64,000 bases of DNA from Bacteroidia bacterium (lineage in GTDB: Bacteria; Bacteroidota; Bacteroidia; UKL13-3): assembly GCA_025454875.1 (NCBI GenBank), contig JALONP010000006.1:1-64000 (forward strand), read 5' to 3'. The notes beneath the pieces were generated by a model that saw only the letters and a list, made by a program, of their open reading frames with translations, had not been told where the DNA came from and searched no databases. The position numbers were made by a program, and so were the translations under genes. Shown here in pieces: positions 1-8,822 of this stretch. Position 1 is the stretch's first letter; every line of letters starts with the position of its first letter.

Positions 1-155
1 CCGGCAAAAGATCTAGCACTTTGCTTCGATCAAGCAACTATAGCCCGCTTTTGTTCTCTCAGGACCCGTGTGTGGGTACAAACAAAACAAGCCATGAAAT
101 TGCTATTAAGAATTAGGATAAACTTTATAGATTCGCACTCTTAAAACATTCATAC
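1..155. other. Leading intergenic stretch, possible tail of an upstream gene
   Basis: Plus-strand frame 1 is open from base 1 to a TAA at 142-144, so this could be the last 47 codons of a gene that begins before the window, but the translation resembles nothing I recognise. A weak -7-like box TAGATTCG lies at 128-135, about 20 bases before the paaN start. Nothing else is visible. Confidence 0.3.
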
Positions 156-1808
156 ATGAGTTTATTTAGCAAGTACGAAACACTAATACATGAGGCCATG
201 AAGGCCACTGCAGTTCGCAATTATTATACGCCATACCCAGAAATTCCTAAATTTTATGCCGAAGATGGTGATGCAAAAGCGAAGGCATACATAAGCACTG
301 TAATGAATAACAACTTTGCGGAGTTGAAACAAGAGGCGCATGATGGATGGATTGGAGAAGAAATTTCGCCCTATTTGCAATTAGGGATTGGTGTTAAATA
401 CCCAAACAGTAGTGCGGATCATTATGTTGCAATGGCAGAAAAAGCACAACTGCAATGGAGTAAAGTTTCGATAGAAGACAGAGCCGGGTTATTGGTTGAG
501 GTGTTAGAGCGATTGAAAACCCGTTTTTTCGATATTGCTTATGCAACGATGCATACAACTGGGCAATCATTTATGATGTCGTTTCAAGCATCGGGTCCGC
601 ATAGCAATGATAGGGCTTTAGAGGCTGTGATAGAGGGATACAAACAACTTACAAGCATGCCTGCCCAAGCTACTTGGACCAAACCAATGGGTAAATTTGA
701 CTTGGTTGTAAATAAAAACTGGAGGGCAATACCTAAAGGAGTGGGATTGGTTATTGGTTGCAGTACGTTCCCTATATGGAATACTGTACCTGCTTTGTTT
801 GCAAATTTAATTACTGGTAATGCAAGTATTGTAAAACCCCACCCTAAAGCCGTGTTGCCAATTGCGATAGTGGTAGGTGAAATTCAAAAACTACTTAGTG
901 AAAATGGGTTAGATTCAAATACGGTACAACTTGCCGTAGATACTTTAGATAAGCCAATAACTAAAAAATTGGCGGAACATCCAAGTGTGAAACTTGTAGA
1001 TTATACAGGTGGAAGCGTATTTGGGGAATACATTGAAGGGTTGCAACACAAAACGGTGTTTACAGAAAAGGCGGGTGTGAATTCGATTATATTGGATTCA
1101 GCTAGGCAGTTAGCTCCTGTGATGCAAAATATTGCGTTTTCGGCTTCGCTTTACTCAGGACAAATGTGCACCGCACCTCAGAATATTTTTATACCTGAAG
1201 GTGGGGTAAAAACAGATGATGGGTTAGTGAGTTATGATGACGCTGTGAAGTTGCTATGTGACTCGATACAAGGATTGGTAACAAACCCAAAAGCTGGTGC
1301 GCCAACTTTAGGAGCTATTCAATCAGATGCCACCTACAAGCGTTTACAGGATGCTTCTGGACTAGGCGGAAGAGTATTGCTGGCTTCGATGCCTATTAAA
1401 AATGAGGAGTTTGCAGATGCAAGAGTTGCAAGTCCTGCGGTTATTGAGCTAACACGTGAGCAACAAAATGTATTTAACCACGAATGTTTTGGTCCGATTG
1501 TATTTGTGGTAAAAACAAAATCGACAGATGACTCAATAGCACTTGCCAAAAACTTAGCAAAAACAAAAGGCGCAATTACTTGTGGTGCTTATACTACTGA
1601 CAATGCAATACAAAGCACAATTGAAACAGAGATGAATAGCGTGTTTACACCTGTTTCATTTAACTTTACTGGTGCTGCATTTATCAACTCACATGCAGCA
1701 TTTAGCGATATGCATGTTACAGGAGGGAATCCTGCTGGAAATGGTAGTTTAACCTCGGCAGAATTTATTGTCAAGCGATTTGTGTGGGTGGGCAATAGGT
1801 TTATGTAG
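156..1808 (+). CDS. paaN: PaaN-type aldehyde dehydrogenase
   Basis: This 550-residue protein belongs to the aldehyde dehydrogenase superfamily and most resembles PaaN, which acts in phenylacetate catabolism on an aldehyde formed by ring opening. The catalytic glutamate is in FTEKAGVNS (about residue 303) and the catalytic cysteine in SGQMCTAPQ (about residue 338). The glycine-rich cofactor region follows PKGVGLVIGCSTFPIW. There is no C-terminal MaoC hydratase domain such as PaaZ carries, and the length suits the stand-alone PaaN family. No other paa gene is in the window, so the pathway role is inferred. A weak TAGATTCG box lies just upstream, and a bidirectional terminator follows. Confidence 0.82.
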   Translation: MSLFSKYETLIHEAMKATAVRNYYTPYPEIPKFYAEDGDAKAKAYISTVMNNNFAELKQEAHDGWIGEEISPYLQLGIGVKYPNSSADHYVAMAEKAQLQWSKVSIEDRAGLLVEVLERLKTRFFDIAYATMHTTGQSFMMSFQASGPHSNDRALEAVIEGYKQLTSMPAQATWTKPMGKFDLVVNKNWRAIPKGVGLVIGCSTFPIWNTVPALFANLITGNASIVKPHPKAVLPIAIVVGEIQKLLSENGLDSNTVQLAVDTLDKPITKKLAEHPSVKLVDYTGGSVFGEYIEGLQHKTVFTEKAGVNSIILDSARQLAPVMQNIAFSASLYSGQMCTAPQNIFIPEGGVKTDDGLVSYDDAVKLLCDSIQGLVTNPKAGAPTLGAIQSDATYKRLQDASGLGGRVLLASMPIKNEEFADARVASPAVIELTREQQNVFNHECFGPIVFVVKTKSTDDSIALAKNLAKTKGAITCGAYTTDNAIQSTIETEMNSVFTPVSFNFTGAAFINSHAAFSDMHVTGGNPAGNGSLTSAEFIVKRFVWVGNRFM

Positions 1809-1811
1809 GAA

Positions 1812-1876
1812 GTGGGAACTACGAATTGGGGATTGGGGATTGCGAATTACGCTGTGGGAATTGGGGATTGAGAATT
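1812..1876. repeat. Degenerate GGGATT/GAATT intergenic repeat
   Basis: The gap after paaN holds several near-copies of the words GAATTGGGGATT and GGGATTGCGAATTACG. Related words occur at 24821-24834 and, inside a coding start, at 25607-25630. It looks like a low-complexity dispersed intergenic repeat and not a gene. Confidence 0.55.
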
Positions 1877-1912
1877 TTTAATTTTAATTACTCCATTTAA
1901 GAAATAATTTGA

Positions 1913-1949
1913 AAAAGACTTTCTACTTAGGCAGAAGGTCTTTTTTTTT
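1913..1949. terminator. Bidirectional rho-independent terminator
   Basis: AAAAGACTTTCT pairs with AGAAGGTCTTTT (one G-U pair) and is followed on the plus strand by a run of Ts. The minus strand also ends in TCTTTTTC. It lies between the convergent paaN and HMG-CoA lyase genes and can serve both. Confidence 0.8.
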
Positions 1950-1957
1950 GACAAGTT

Positions 1958-2812
1958 TTACATCCCGAAAACATCTACTGCAGCTCCCATTGATTGGGAG
2001 AACTCAACTTTATTTAAGCCAAGGTTTATTCCTTTTTCTTCAAAAAAACCAATCACATTTTCGGTTGGCATGTTGCCGGTGAGTTCGTCAGCAGCCATTG
2101 GGCAGCCACCAAAACCTTTGATAGCACCATCATATCGTTTGCAACCACTTGCGTATGCAGCTTCCATTTTCTCCTTCCATGTATCGGGTGTGGTATGTAA
2201 ATGTGCCCCAAACTGTATTGTAGGAAACTGGGGAATAAGACCTGAAAACAGGTAGGAGATTGTTTGAGGATTGGCAATACCTATTGTATCTGAAAGTGAA
2301 ATAATTTTGATGCCTATAGCGTTCATTTCAGCTACCCATTTTTCAGCAATTTCTGTATTCCATGCATCACCATAAGGATTGCCAAAGCCCATTGAAATAT
2401 AAACAACCAACTCCTTGTTGCTTTTTAAGCATAACGCTTGCATTTGTTTAACCATATCAAATGACTGGGCAATGGTAGCATTGGTATTGCGTAATTGAAA
2501 CGTTTCGGAAATGGAAAAAGGAAAACCTAGGTATTGAATTGCTTCATGTTGAACGGCTTGCTCAGCACCTCTCATATTGGCAACAATGGCCAATAACTTA
2601 CTTTTTGTAGTTGATAATTCTAAGTTAGCTAGAACCTCTCTGGTATCTACTAATTGCGGAATTGCTTTGGGTGAAACAAAACTGCCAAAATCAATTGTAT
2701 GAAATCCAACTTTTAATAATTGATTAATGTATTTAATCTTCTTGTCAGTAGGAATAAAATCGTGCAACCCTTGCATTGCATCTCGGGGGCATTCGACTAA
2801 TTGGATGCTCAT
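1958..2812 (-). CDS. Hydroxymethylglutaryl-CoA lyase
   Basis: The 284-residue protein is a TIM-barrel enzyme of the HMGL family, expected to cleave HMG-CoA to acetyl-CoA and acetoacetate in leucine catabolism. The N-terminal metal/substrate motif reads VECPRDAMQG, a variant of the usual EVGPRDGLQ. The HxH metal pair is in AHLHTT, and the lyase signature with its catalytic cysteine is GFGGCPMA. The final loop TGNMPTENV matches the GNVATED-type motif. Length is slightly short for the family but all landmarks are present. It is monocistronic and convergent with paaN. A different HMGL-family aldolase is possible, but the GGCP signature favours the lyase. Confidence 0.85.
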   Translation of the reverse strand: MSIQLVECPRDAMQGLHDFIPTDKKIKYINQLLKVGFHTIDFGSFVSPKAIPQLVDTREVLANLELSTTKSKLLAIVANMRGAEQAVQHEAIQYLGFPFSISETFQLRNTNATIAQSFDMVKQMQALCLKSNKELVVYISMGFGNPYGDAWNTEIAEKWVAEMNAIGIKIISLSDTIGIANPQTISYLFSGLIPQFPTIQFGAHLHTTPDTWKEKMEAAYASGCKRYDGAIKGFGGCPMAADELTGNMPTENVIGFFEEKGINLGLNKVEFSQSMGAAVDVFGM

Positions 2813-2864
2813 TTTCTTGAATAATTATTGATGCTAAGTGAAGCAAAGTTAGGTATTAATTGTT

Positions 2865-2872
2865 TACCTTTG
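2865..2872 (+). promoter_or_regulatory. Bacteroidota -7 box TACCTTTG for the DUF349 operon
   Basis: TACCTTTG matches TAnnTTTG exactly and lies 23 bases before the ATG at 2896. The longer ORF starting at TTG 2860 would begin upstream of this box, so the ATG is the better start. No clear -33 box is seen. Confidence 0.5.
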
Positions 2873-2895
2873 ACTCCCTTGATTTAAAACATATC

Positions 2896-4830
2896 ATGAA
2901 CGAACTAACGAATTCTATGCCACTCAACGAAGCTGAGAACAGCGATGAGTTGAAACCTTTGGTAACTGCAACAGTTGACCACACTATTGAATCGTCAATG
3001 AACACATCTGTAGTTACAGACGACCATACTGAAACAATTGAGTTAACCGAGGAAGAATCAGAAATTGCTGCATTAAGCGATGATGAACTTCCGAATTATG
3101 CGCAATTTAACAAGCAGCAACTTGTTGAAGCGGCAGTTGAAGCAGTGCATTCAAAGGATTTGATGGACGCTACACGAATTTTAAAAGCAATTAAACCTGT
3201 ATTAGACCAGTTGCTTCAAGAAGAATACAATACTGCACTGCAGAGCTTTATTGAAGAAGGGGGCATCAAAGAGGATTTCGAATTTAATGCAAATGATGGT
3301 TTAAGAGACCAATTCAACAATGCTTCAAAAGAACTGAAAAATAAGAAAACTGAAGAGAAACAAAGGCAAGAAGCAGAGAAACAAGCAAACCTGAAACAGA
3401 AAGAAATCATTCTAGAAAAAATTAAACAGCTTACTGAAGGAGAAGAAACCAAGGATAGTTTAGCTACGTTAAAAGGATTACAGGCTGAATGGAAACAAAT
3501 TCGCAATATTCCAAAAGAACATATTGAACAATTATGGGAGTCGTATCATTTATACATCCATAAGTTTTACGATAATCTTTCGATGTTTCATGAGTTGAAA
3601 GATTTAGACCGTAGAAAAAATTTAGATCAAAAGATTGAACTCACGAAGAAGGTATCTGAACTTGCGCTTGAGCCAAGCACGAAGAAGGTGATTATCTTAA
3701 TTAAGAAATACCAAGAAGAGTGGAAAAATATTGGGCCTGTTCCTAAAGAATCGAATGATGATATTTGGAACAGGTTCAAATTGGAATGCGATCGGATATA
3801 CGAAATGATTAAGGCCGTGATGGCCGAAAACGAACGGAAAAGGGAAGAGAATTTAACTGCTAAAAAGGCATTGCTTGCTAAAGCCCTTGAGCTATCGAAC
3901 TTACAAACCACTCGAATCAAAGATTGGCTCGAGGCTACCCAGAATGCAAATCAGCTAATGGACCAATGGAAACAAATTGGAATGGTACCACTAAAGCACA
4001 AAGAGAGTATTTGGGAAGAATTCAGAAGTGCACGCAACCGTTTTTATAACAATAAAAATGATTTCTTCAAGAAGCTTCATGCTGAGCGCAACCACAATCT
4101 TAAAGTAAAAACAGAGTTGTGTGAGAAAGCTGAGCAAATTGCTGCTCAACCCTTGGATTGGAACAAACAAACTGACGAGCTAAAAAAGATGCAGGATGCT
4201 TGGAAACAAATTGGACCGGTACACGAGAAAGTATCAGATGCCATTTGGAAAAGGTTTAGAACTGCCTGCGATTCGTTTTTTGAGAAAAAAGCACAACATT
4301 TTTCAAGTCAAGTCGAAGAACAAAAGCAAAATCTTGAGGTTAAAAACCGATTACTCACTGAGCTAGAAGCCTTGATGAATCGTGAAGATGGAGCGAATAT
4401 TATTCAAGACTTAAAATTATTGCAAGAGCAATGGAATAAGGCAGGATTTGTTCCTTTGAATGCTAAAGAAGCTGTTAACAAGAAATACAGTGAGTTAACC
4501 GATAAGGTGTTTAATAAATTTAAACAAGCACACTCGGCTATGAGGGACATAAAAGACCGAGCTCATTTTGAAGCCATTCTTCAGTCGCCTAACGGAGACC
4601 AACGGATTAAACGTGAAGAAAAATTCTTGCTAGAAAAGATTAGAGGTTTAAAAGGAGATATTGATACATGGGATAATAACTTGGGTTTTTTCGCTAAAAG
4701 CAAAGGAGAGAATCCTATGACAGCGCAAATAAAGGATAAGATTGAGGTGGCGCAAAAGCAAATCAAGCAACTTGAAGATAAATTAAAGTTGATTAAAAAT
4801 ATTGTTAAAGAATCGCAAGCCAAGGCTTAG
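2896..4830 (+). CDS. DUF349 repeat protein
   Basis: With the ATG start this is a 644-residue, highly charged, helical protein. An acidic N-terminal section of about 90 residues is followed by lysine/glutamate-rich coiled coil and five DUF349 repeats, each marked by a W-x-x-I-G-x-V/I-P core (LQAEWKQIRNIP, YQEEWKNIGPVP, MDQWKQIGMVP, MQDAWKQIGPV, LQEQWNKAGFVP). There is no signal peptide, so it is cytoplasmic. The family is widespread in Bacteroidota without an established role. I moved the start from TTG 2860 to ATG 2896 because a promoter box lies between them. The stop overlaps the next gene's GTG (TAGTG), implying translational coupling. Confidence 0.85.
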   Translation: MNELTNSMPLNEAENSDELKPLVTATVDHTIESSMNTSVVTDDHTETIELTEEESEIAALSDDELPNYAQFNKQQLVEAAVEAVHSKDLMDATRILKAIKPVLDQLLQEEYNTALQSFIEEGGIKEDFEFNANDGLRDQFNNASKELKNKKTEEKQRQEAEKQANLKQKEIILEKIKQLTEGEETKDSLATLKGLQAEWKQIRNIPKEHIEQLWESYHLYIHKFYDNLSMFHELKDLDRRKNLDQKIELTKKVSELALEPSTKKVIILIKKYQEEWKNIGPVPKESNDDIWNRFKLECDRIYEMIKAVMAENERKREENLTAKKALLAKALELSNLQTTRIKDWLEATQNANQLMDQWKQIGMVPLKHKESIWEEFRSARNRFYNNKNDFFKKLHAERNHNLKVKTELCEKAEQIAAQPLDWNKQTDELKKMQDAWKQIGPVHEKVSDAIWKRFRTACDSFFEKKAQHFSSQVEEQKQNLEVKNRLLTELEALMNREDGANIIQDLKLLQEQWNKAGFVPLNAKEAVNKKYSELTDKVFNKFKQAHSAMRDIKDRAHFEAILQSPNGDQRIKREEKFLLEKIRGLKGDIDTWDNNLGFFAKSKGENPMTAQIKDKIEVAQKQIKQLEDKLKLIKNIVKESQAKA

Positions 4831-5618
4831 TGCTCCACGCTCTTACTTCTTTCATTAAGCATTATGTGAGTGCAACCTTCATTGATGTGTTGCACTCACC
4901 TTTTGTATTTCAATTGTATAATGATTGTATTGCTCGGAAGACGTATCCAACAGAACTTAAACCAATAGATATACTTTGGAATCGGGTTTCACGAAGCAAT
5001 GAAATTATTGAACAGGTTGATTTTGGGGCAAATGGGCATTTACACACAAGTCGAAAAAATAAGGCTTCATACTATGCGCGCAAGCATGCTAAATCGAAGC
5101 GGATTGCTTATATACTGCACCGCTTGGTAAAGTATAATCAATATCAATACTGCATTGAACTCGGAACATCATTAGGTTATTCAACTTTACATATTGCGAG
5201 CGCATTACCTAAGCAATCTTTATTTACAACAATTGAAGGAGCTCCGGCAATTGCGCAACTTGCTAAACAACATCTTACTTTGTTGCAACTTAATCAAAAG
5301 GCACAGGTAATAACCGGTAAGTTTGATGAAATGTTACCCTCTGTTTTAGAAATGTATCCTCAGGTTGATTTTGCCTTTATTGATGGAAACCATACCTACG
5401 AAGCAACACTTAGGCATTTCAATACATTGTTGCCCAAAAAACACAATAACAGTGTATTTGTGTTTGATGATATCTATTGGAGCGATGGAATGACAAGAGC
5501 TTGGAACGAAATCAAAAAGCATCCTGAGGTTAAAGTTACTGTAGATTTGTTCTTTATTGGTTTGGTCTTTTTTAGAAAAGAACAACGCAAACAAGACTTT
5601 TCATTGCGGATTTGGTAA
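4830..5618 (+). CDS. Class I SAM-dependent methyltransferase
   Basis: This 262-residue protein has an O-methyltransferase-like Rossmann fold. Motif I is IELGTSLGYSTLHIA, followed by the acidic strand LFTTIEG and the FAFIDGNHTYEATL segment that usually carries metal-binding aspartate in the catechol methyltransferase group. The N-terminal SPFVFQLYNDCI segment is typical of a Bacteroidota subfamily of unknown substrate. The start is GTG, overlapping the TAG of the DUF349 gene by one base, so the two are probably coupled. It converges on the MazG-like gene with only four bases between the stops. Confidence 0.8.
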   Translation: MLHALTSFIKHYVSATFIDVLHSPFVFQLYNDCIARKTYPTELKPIDILWNRVSRSNEIIEQVDFGANGHLHTSRKNKASYYARKHAKSKRIAYILHRLVKYNQYQYCIELGTSLGYSTLHIASALPKQSLFTTIEGAPAIAQLAKQHLTLLQLNQKAQVITGKFDEMLPSVLEMYPQVDFAFIDGNHTYEATLRHFNTLLPKKHNNSVFVFDDIYWSDGMTRAWNEIKKHPEVKVTVDLFFIGLVFFRKEQRKQDFSLRIW

Positions 5619-5622
5619 TTTT

Positions 5623-5955
5623 TTATTTTAGTTTAGGGTTTTCCTTATGCCGATTGGCATCTCTAATTGTTTTCTTTTCAAAATTCTTAGCCAAGGCCTC
5701 TGTTAAATCAATGCCCGTTTGGTTTGCTAAACAAATAAGCACGAAAAGAACATCAGCCAACTCATCAGCTAAATTCGAATTTTGATCACTTTTTTTAAAA
5801 GATTGTTCACCATATTGGCGTGCCATGATGCGAGCCACCTCACCAACTTCTTCCATTAGAATGGCTGTATTTGTTAACTCATTAAAATAACGCACCCCAA
5901 TTGTTTGAATCCATTGGTCAACTTCTGTCTGCGCTTGCTTAAGTGTAATGTCCAT
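5623..5955 (-). CDS. MazG-like nucleotide pyrophosphohydrolase
   Basis: A 110-residue all-alpha NTP pyrophosphohydrolase. The metal-binding pairs are EEVGEVAR and DELADVLF (the ExxE and ExxD signatures), separated by the expected helical hairpin. Such enzymes hydrolyse nucleoside triphosphates to monophosphate and pyrophosphate, often as house-cleaning. I start it at the internal ATG giving MDITLKQAQ, because the 19 extra residues of the longer ORF are not family-like. The C-terminus is basic (DANRHKENPKLK). Confidence 0.82.
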   Translation of the reverse strand: MDITLKQAQTEVDQWIQTIGVRYFNELTNTAILMEEVGEVARIMARQYGEQSFKKSDQNSNLADELADVLFVLICLANQTGIDLTEALAKNFEKKTIRDANRHKENPKLK

Positions 5956-6264
5956 TGTGTATGTAAAATAACATGCAAGTGTATGGATTAATAGGCAACC
6001 CAAATTCTGCAATGGGACAGTTAATTTTTAAAACAATAAAAATCAACGATTTATAAATTAAAGAGTAGCAATATTCATGTTTGGCACTATTCTTATAATG
6101 TAAAGTGTGTTATACTTTTTTCATTGGATAAAATTCAAAAGGCCGAGGATCATTTGATTCTCGGCCTTTCTTTTTAGATTTTATAAAACGATTAAAAGTA
6201 TTTTAAAGCGGCTATGGTCCAATATTGACAAAGCTATCTTGCACCAACACTTGCTTACAATTAA
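5956..6264. other. 309-bp gap between mazG-like gene and rng
   Basis: No gene is recognisable. It holds a strong terminator hairpin at 6137-6175 and, on the plus strand, a TTGGCAC-N5-TTATA string near 6092 that only partly resembles a sigma-54 promoter. The rest is AT-rich. Confidence 0.6.
6137..6175. terminator. Terminator downstream of rng
   Basis: AAAGGCCGAG and CTCGGCCTTT form a perfect 10-bp stem with a 12-base loop. Plus-strand flanks are TTCAAAA and CTTTTTA, so it can end minus-strand transcripts from rng and also any plus-strand transcript entering from the gap. Confidence 0.85.
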
Positions 6265-7821
6265 TCATGTTTTGATTACTTCACCGTTTGCATTTAAGAA
6301 CCTGTATTCACCAAAATGCAGTGCATTTACTGTTTTAATCTTTACAAACTTTTTGTACTTCAACAACCATTTGATTCGGGTTGAGTTTAAAAATCCTTGT
6401 TTAAGGTAAGCTGCAATATACGGATGTACTTCTAGTGTGATACCCGACATATTGAGATTTTGGATAAAATACCTTAGGTTGTTTTCGATCTCTTCTGTAA
6501 TTACAATGCTTGAAGTAATTTCTCCGGTTCCTTTGCATGTAGGACACTTTTCGGTTGTAACCACCGCCATTTCTGGTCTAACGCGCTGACGGGTGATTTG
6601 AACTAAGCCGAACGGGCTCATCGGCAAAATTTTGTGTCGAGCGCGGTCACCTTTCATTTCTTGTTTAAGTCGCTCATACACCAACTTGCGGTTTCCTGCA
6701 TTTTTTTGGTCAATGAAGTCGACTACAATAATTCCACCCATATCGCGCAAACGAAGTTGGCGTGCGATTTCAGTTGCAGCCTCTAGGTTTACTTTTAGGG
6801 CATTTTCTTCTTGGTTAATCTCTTTGCCAGCAATGCTTCCGCTGTTCACATCAATAACGTGCAATGCCTCGGTATGTTCAATAATGAGGTAACTGCCACC
6901 CATAAAATTAACTTCTTTACCAAAGGCGGCTTTTAGTTGCTTATCGATGCCAAAGTGTTCAAAAATTGGAAGTTTGCCATTGTACAACTTCACAATTTTT
7001 TCGAGTTGAGGCGACTTGGCTTTGATATAATCTTTTACTTGGGTAAATAAGAAGCCATCATTAACATAAATATGGCTAAAGTCGTCATTTACAAGGTCGC
7101 GTATAAGTGTTAATGTACGATCGCTTTCGCCTAGTATTTTTTGAGGAGGGACAGCTGAACGCAGTTGGTCGCACATGGTCTCCCACTTCGCTATTAAATC
7201 CTTTAAGTCTTTTTCGAGGTCTTCAACCGGTTGATTTTCTGCAACAGTGCGTACAATCACACCAAAATTTTTTGGCTTGATACTGTACACCAATTTTTTG
7301 AGCCTGTTACGCTCTTCCATTTTCACAATCTTTTTGCTAATGGAAACAGAGTCGTTAAAAGGCATTAGAACAACGAACCGTCCTGCCAAAGAAAGTTCGG
7401 AAGTAAGGCGTGGTCCTTTGTTGGATATAGGCTCTTTACTTACTTGAACAACTACTTGTTGTAGTCTATTCAGTACTTGGCCTATTTTCCCCGTTTTTTC
7501 AATATCAGCTTCATTCTCGGATTGTTTAGGCCAGGGTTCCATTTTGGCGTTGCCACGCATGTTGCGTACAAACTTGAGTAAACTCTTAACCTGAGGACCT
7601 AAATCAAGGTAATGTAGAAAGGCGTCTTTTTCATGCCCTACATCAATAAACGCTGCATTGAGTCCGGGCATTAATTTGTTGACACTGCCCAGATAAATAT
7701 CACCTACCGCAAAGTTGTTTTCGGCATGCTCGTGGTGGAGCTCTATGATTTTTTTATCGTGCAGCAGTACAATTTCAACACCACCATTCGGGTGGCTATT
7801 GATAACTAATTCACTACTCAC
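6265..7821 (-). CDS. rng: Ribonuclease G/E family endoribonuclease
   Basis: A 518-residue RNase G-like enzyme for single-stranded, AU-rich RNA in rRNA maturation and mRNA decay. An S1-like domain lies near residues 36-125 (DIYLGSVNKLMPGLNAAFIDVG). The DNase I-like catalytic part has the two metal aspartates in HVIDVNSGS (about 322) and VVDFIDQKN (about 366). The zinc-link CPTCKG is near 424. It lacks the long RNase E tail. The start is GTG, giving MSSELVINSH; the upstream hairpin at 7845-7875 separates it from the HU/TPR/29-aa genes, so it may have its own promoter or be attenuated. Confidence 0.92.
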   Translation of the reverse strand: MSSELVINSHPNGGVEIVLLHDKKIIELHHEHAENNFAVGDIYLGSVNKLMPGLNAAFIDVGHEKDAFLHYLDLGPQVKSLLKFVRNMRGNAKMEPWPKQSENEADIEKTGKIGQVLNRLQQVVVQVSKEPISNKGPRLTSELSLAGRFVVLMPFNDSVSISKKIVKMEERNRLKKLVYSIKPKNFGVIVRTVAENQPVEDLEKDLKDLIAKWETMCDQLRSAVPPQKILGESDRTLTLIRDLVNDDFSHIYVNDGFLFTQVKDYIKAKSPQLEKIVKLYNGKLPIFEHFGIDKQLKAAFGKEVNFMGGSYLIIEHTEALHVIDVNSGSIAGKEINQEENALKVNLEAATEIARQLRLRDMGGIIVVDFIDQKNAGNRKLVYERLKQEMKGDRARHKILPMSPFGLVQITRQRVRPEMAVVTTEKCPTCKGTGEITSSIVITEEIENNLRYFIQNLNMSGITLEVHPYIAAYLKQGFLNSTRIKWLLKYKKFVKIKTVNALHFGEYRFLNANGEVIKT

Positions 7822-7844
7822 AATTCAGTACAATTAGATACAGC

Positions 7845-7875
7845 AATACCGCAATGTAAAATACAATGCGGTATT
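7845..7875. terminator. Hairpin between the 29-aa gene and rng
   Basis: AATACCGCA and TGCGGTATT form a perfect 9-bp stem, extended inward by TGT/ACA after one mismatch. There is no good T-run on the minus strand, so it could be a weak terminator, an RNA-processing site, or a stabilising 3' end for the upstream transcript. Confidence 0.55.
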
Positions 7876-7909
7876 ACTCTTTGTTGGATACTAAACTTAC
7901 GGATAACCG

Positions 7910-7999
7910 TTATTTTTTCTTATGACGGTTTTTACGCAAACGCTTTTTACGTTTATGAGTAGCTATCTTGTGTCTTTTTCTTTTTTTTCCGCTTGGCAT
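7910..7999 (-). CDS. 29-aa basic protein, COX24/bS22-like (AURKAIP1 family)
   Basis: This ORF is too short for the ORF track. It reads from ATG at 7999 to TAA at 7910 and gives a 29-residue peptide that is almost all K, R and H, beginning MPSGKKRKRHK and ending RKNRHKKK. I recognise it as the short Bacteroidota protein annotated with the AURKAIP1/COX24 C-terminal domain, related to mitochondrial mS38 and actinobacterial bS22, both small-subunit ribosomal proteins. A ribosomal role here is inferred from that relationship. It starts 3 bases after the TPR gene's stop, so the two are co-transcribed with HU. Confidence 0.82.
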   Translation of the reverse strand: MPSGKKRKRHKIATHKRKKRLRKNRHKKK

Positions 8000-8002
8000 A
8001 AT

Positions 8003-8809
8003 TTAAATATTTTTAAGTTTATTAATTAAAGATTGAATTTCTTTCTGTGCTTGTTCGTCTTTAAGCAATGTTTTACACGTTTCGTATGTCTTCACTGCGT
8101 CTTTGGTATTTCCCATTTTGGCTTGTACCTCACCAAGGTAAAAGTAATATTCTGCGTTAAAGGGCTGCAATTGAACCAATTTTTCAAACCTTGACAACGC
8201 TTTATCATACTGATTTGATTGAATGGAGAGCATGCCTAACGTAAATATCGCCTGCACATGGTTCGAATCCTTCGCCACTACATCCTTTAGCAAACCTACA
8301 CCTTTCATTACATCTTCATCTAACTGAATTACGATGGCTGCAAGGGCGGTTTGTGCATCGAGGTTCTCCGAATTAAGCTTGATTACTTTTTCAAAAGCAT
8401 GCTTCGCTTTTAAACCAGCATAGCTTATCATCAAACTATCGTTGCTTAACCCTGCAAACGTGTAATATTTTGAACCCACAGTCATCCAGCTCTTCTCTGA
8501 ATCATCTATTCGCGCATAGATTTCCATGTAGTGAGCCGCAATGAGTTGGTTGTTTAGCGAATCCCAAAGAACGATTTTTTGCTGAAGTTGGTTTAGGTCT
8601 GTTGTATCTGAACCTATTGCCTTTAACTTCGTTTGTTGCTCGGGCAACAATTTGGCAAGCTCTTCATTTAGGTACTCATTAAAATCAAAACCTAAACTTG
8701 ATGCTGAACCCGTTTGCACATTGCCTTTAGCGGACTTGTAACCTTTGAAAAACAAAGAACCAATTAAGAGTCCAACCAGTACAATTGCAATGAGTTGCTT
8801 GCTATTCAT
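8003..8809 (-). CDS. Membrane-anchored TPR protein
   Basis: A 268-residue protein with an N-terminal hydrophobic anchor (LIAIVLVGLLIGSLFF) and several tetratricopeptide repeats in the C-terminal half, such as FTLGMLSIQSNQYDKALSRFEKLVQLQPFNAEYYFYLGEVQAKMG. It probably sits at the inner membrane with the repeats in the periplasm, as a scaffold. The specific partner is unknown. It lies 13 bases downstream of the HU gene on the same strand, an arrangement I associate with Bacteroidota genomes. Confidence 0.75.
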   Translation of the reverse strand: MNSKQLIAIVLVGLLIGSLFFKGYKSAKGNVQTGSASSLGFDFNEYLNEELAKLLPEQQTKLKAIGSDTTDLNQLQQKIVLWDSLNNQLIAAHYMEIYARIDDSEKSWMTVGSKYYTFAGLSNDSLMISYAGLKAKHAFEKVIKLNSENLDAQTALAAIVIQLDEDVMKGVGLLKDVVAKDSNHVQAIFTLGMLSIQSNQYDKALSRFEKLVQLQPFNAEYYFYLGEVQAKMGNTKDAVKTYETCKTLLKDEQAQKEIQSLINKLKNI

Positions 8810-8822
8810 ATGCTACTTTGAA

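Noticed and set aside
1-144. Open frame 1 as the end of an upstream gene
   Set aside because: Only 47 codons are visible with no recognisable motif; noted as possible, not called as a CDS.
6092-6110. Sigma-54 promoter TTGGCAC-N5-TTATA
   Set aside because: The -12 half lacks the TTGC core and no gene follows on that strand; kept only as a low-interest finding.
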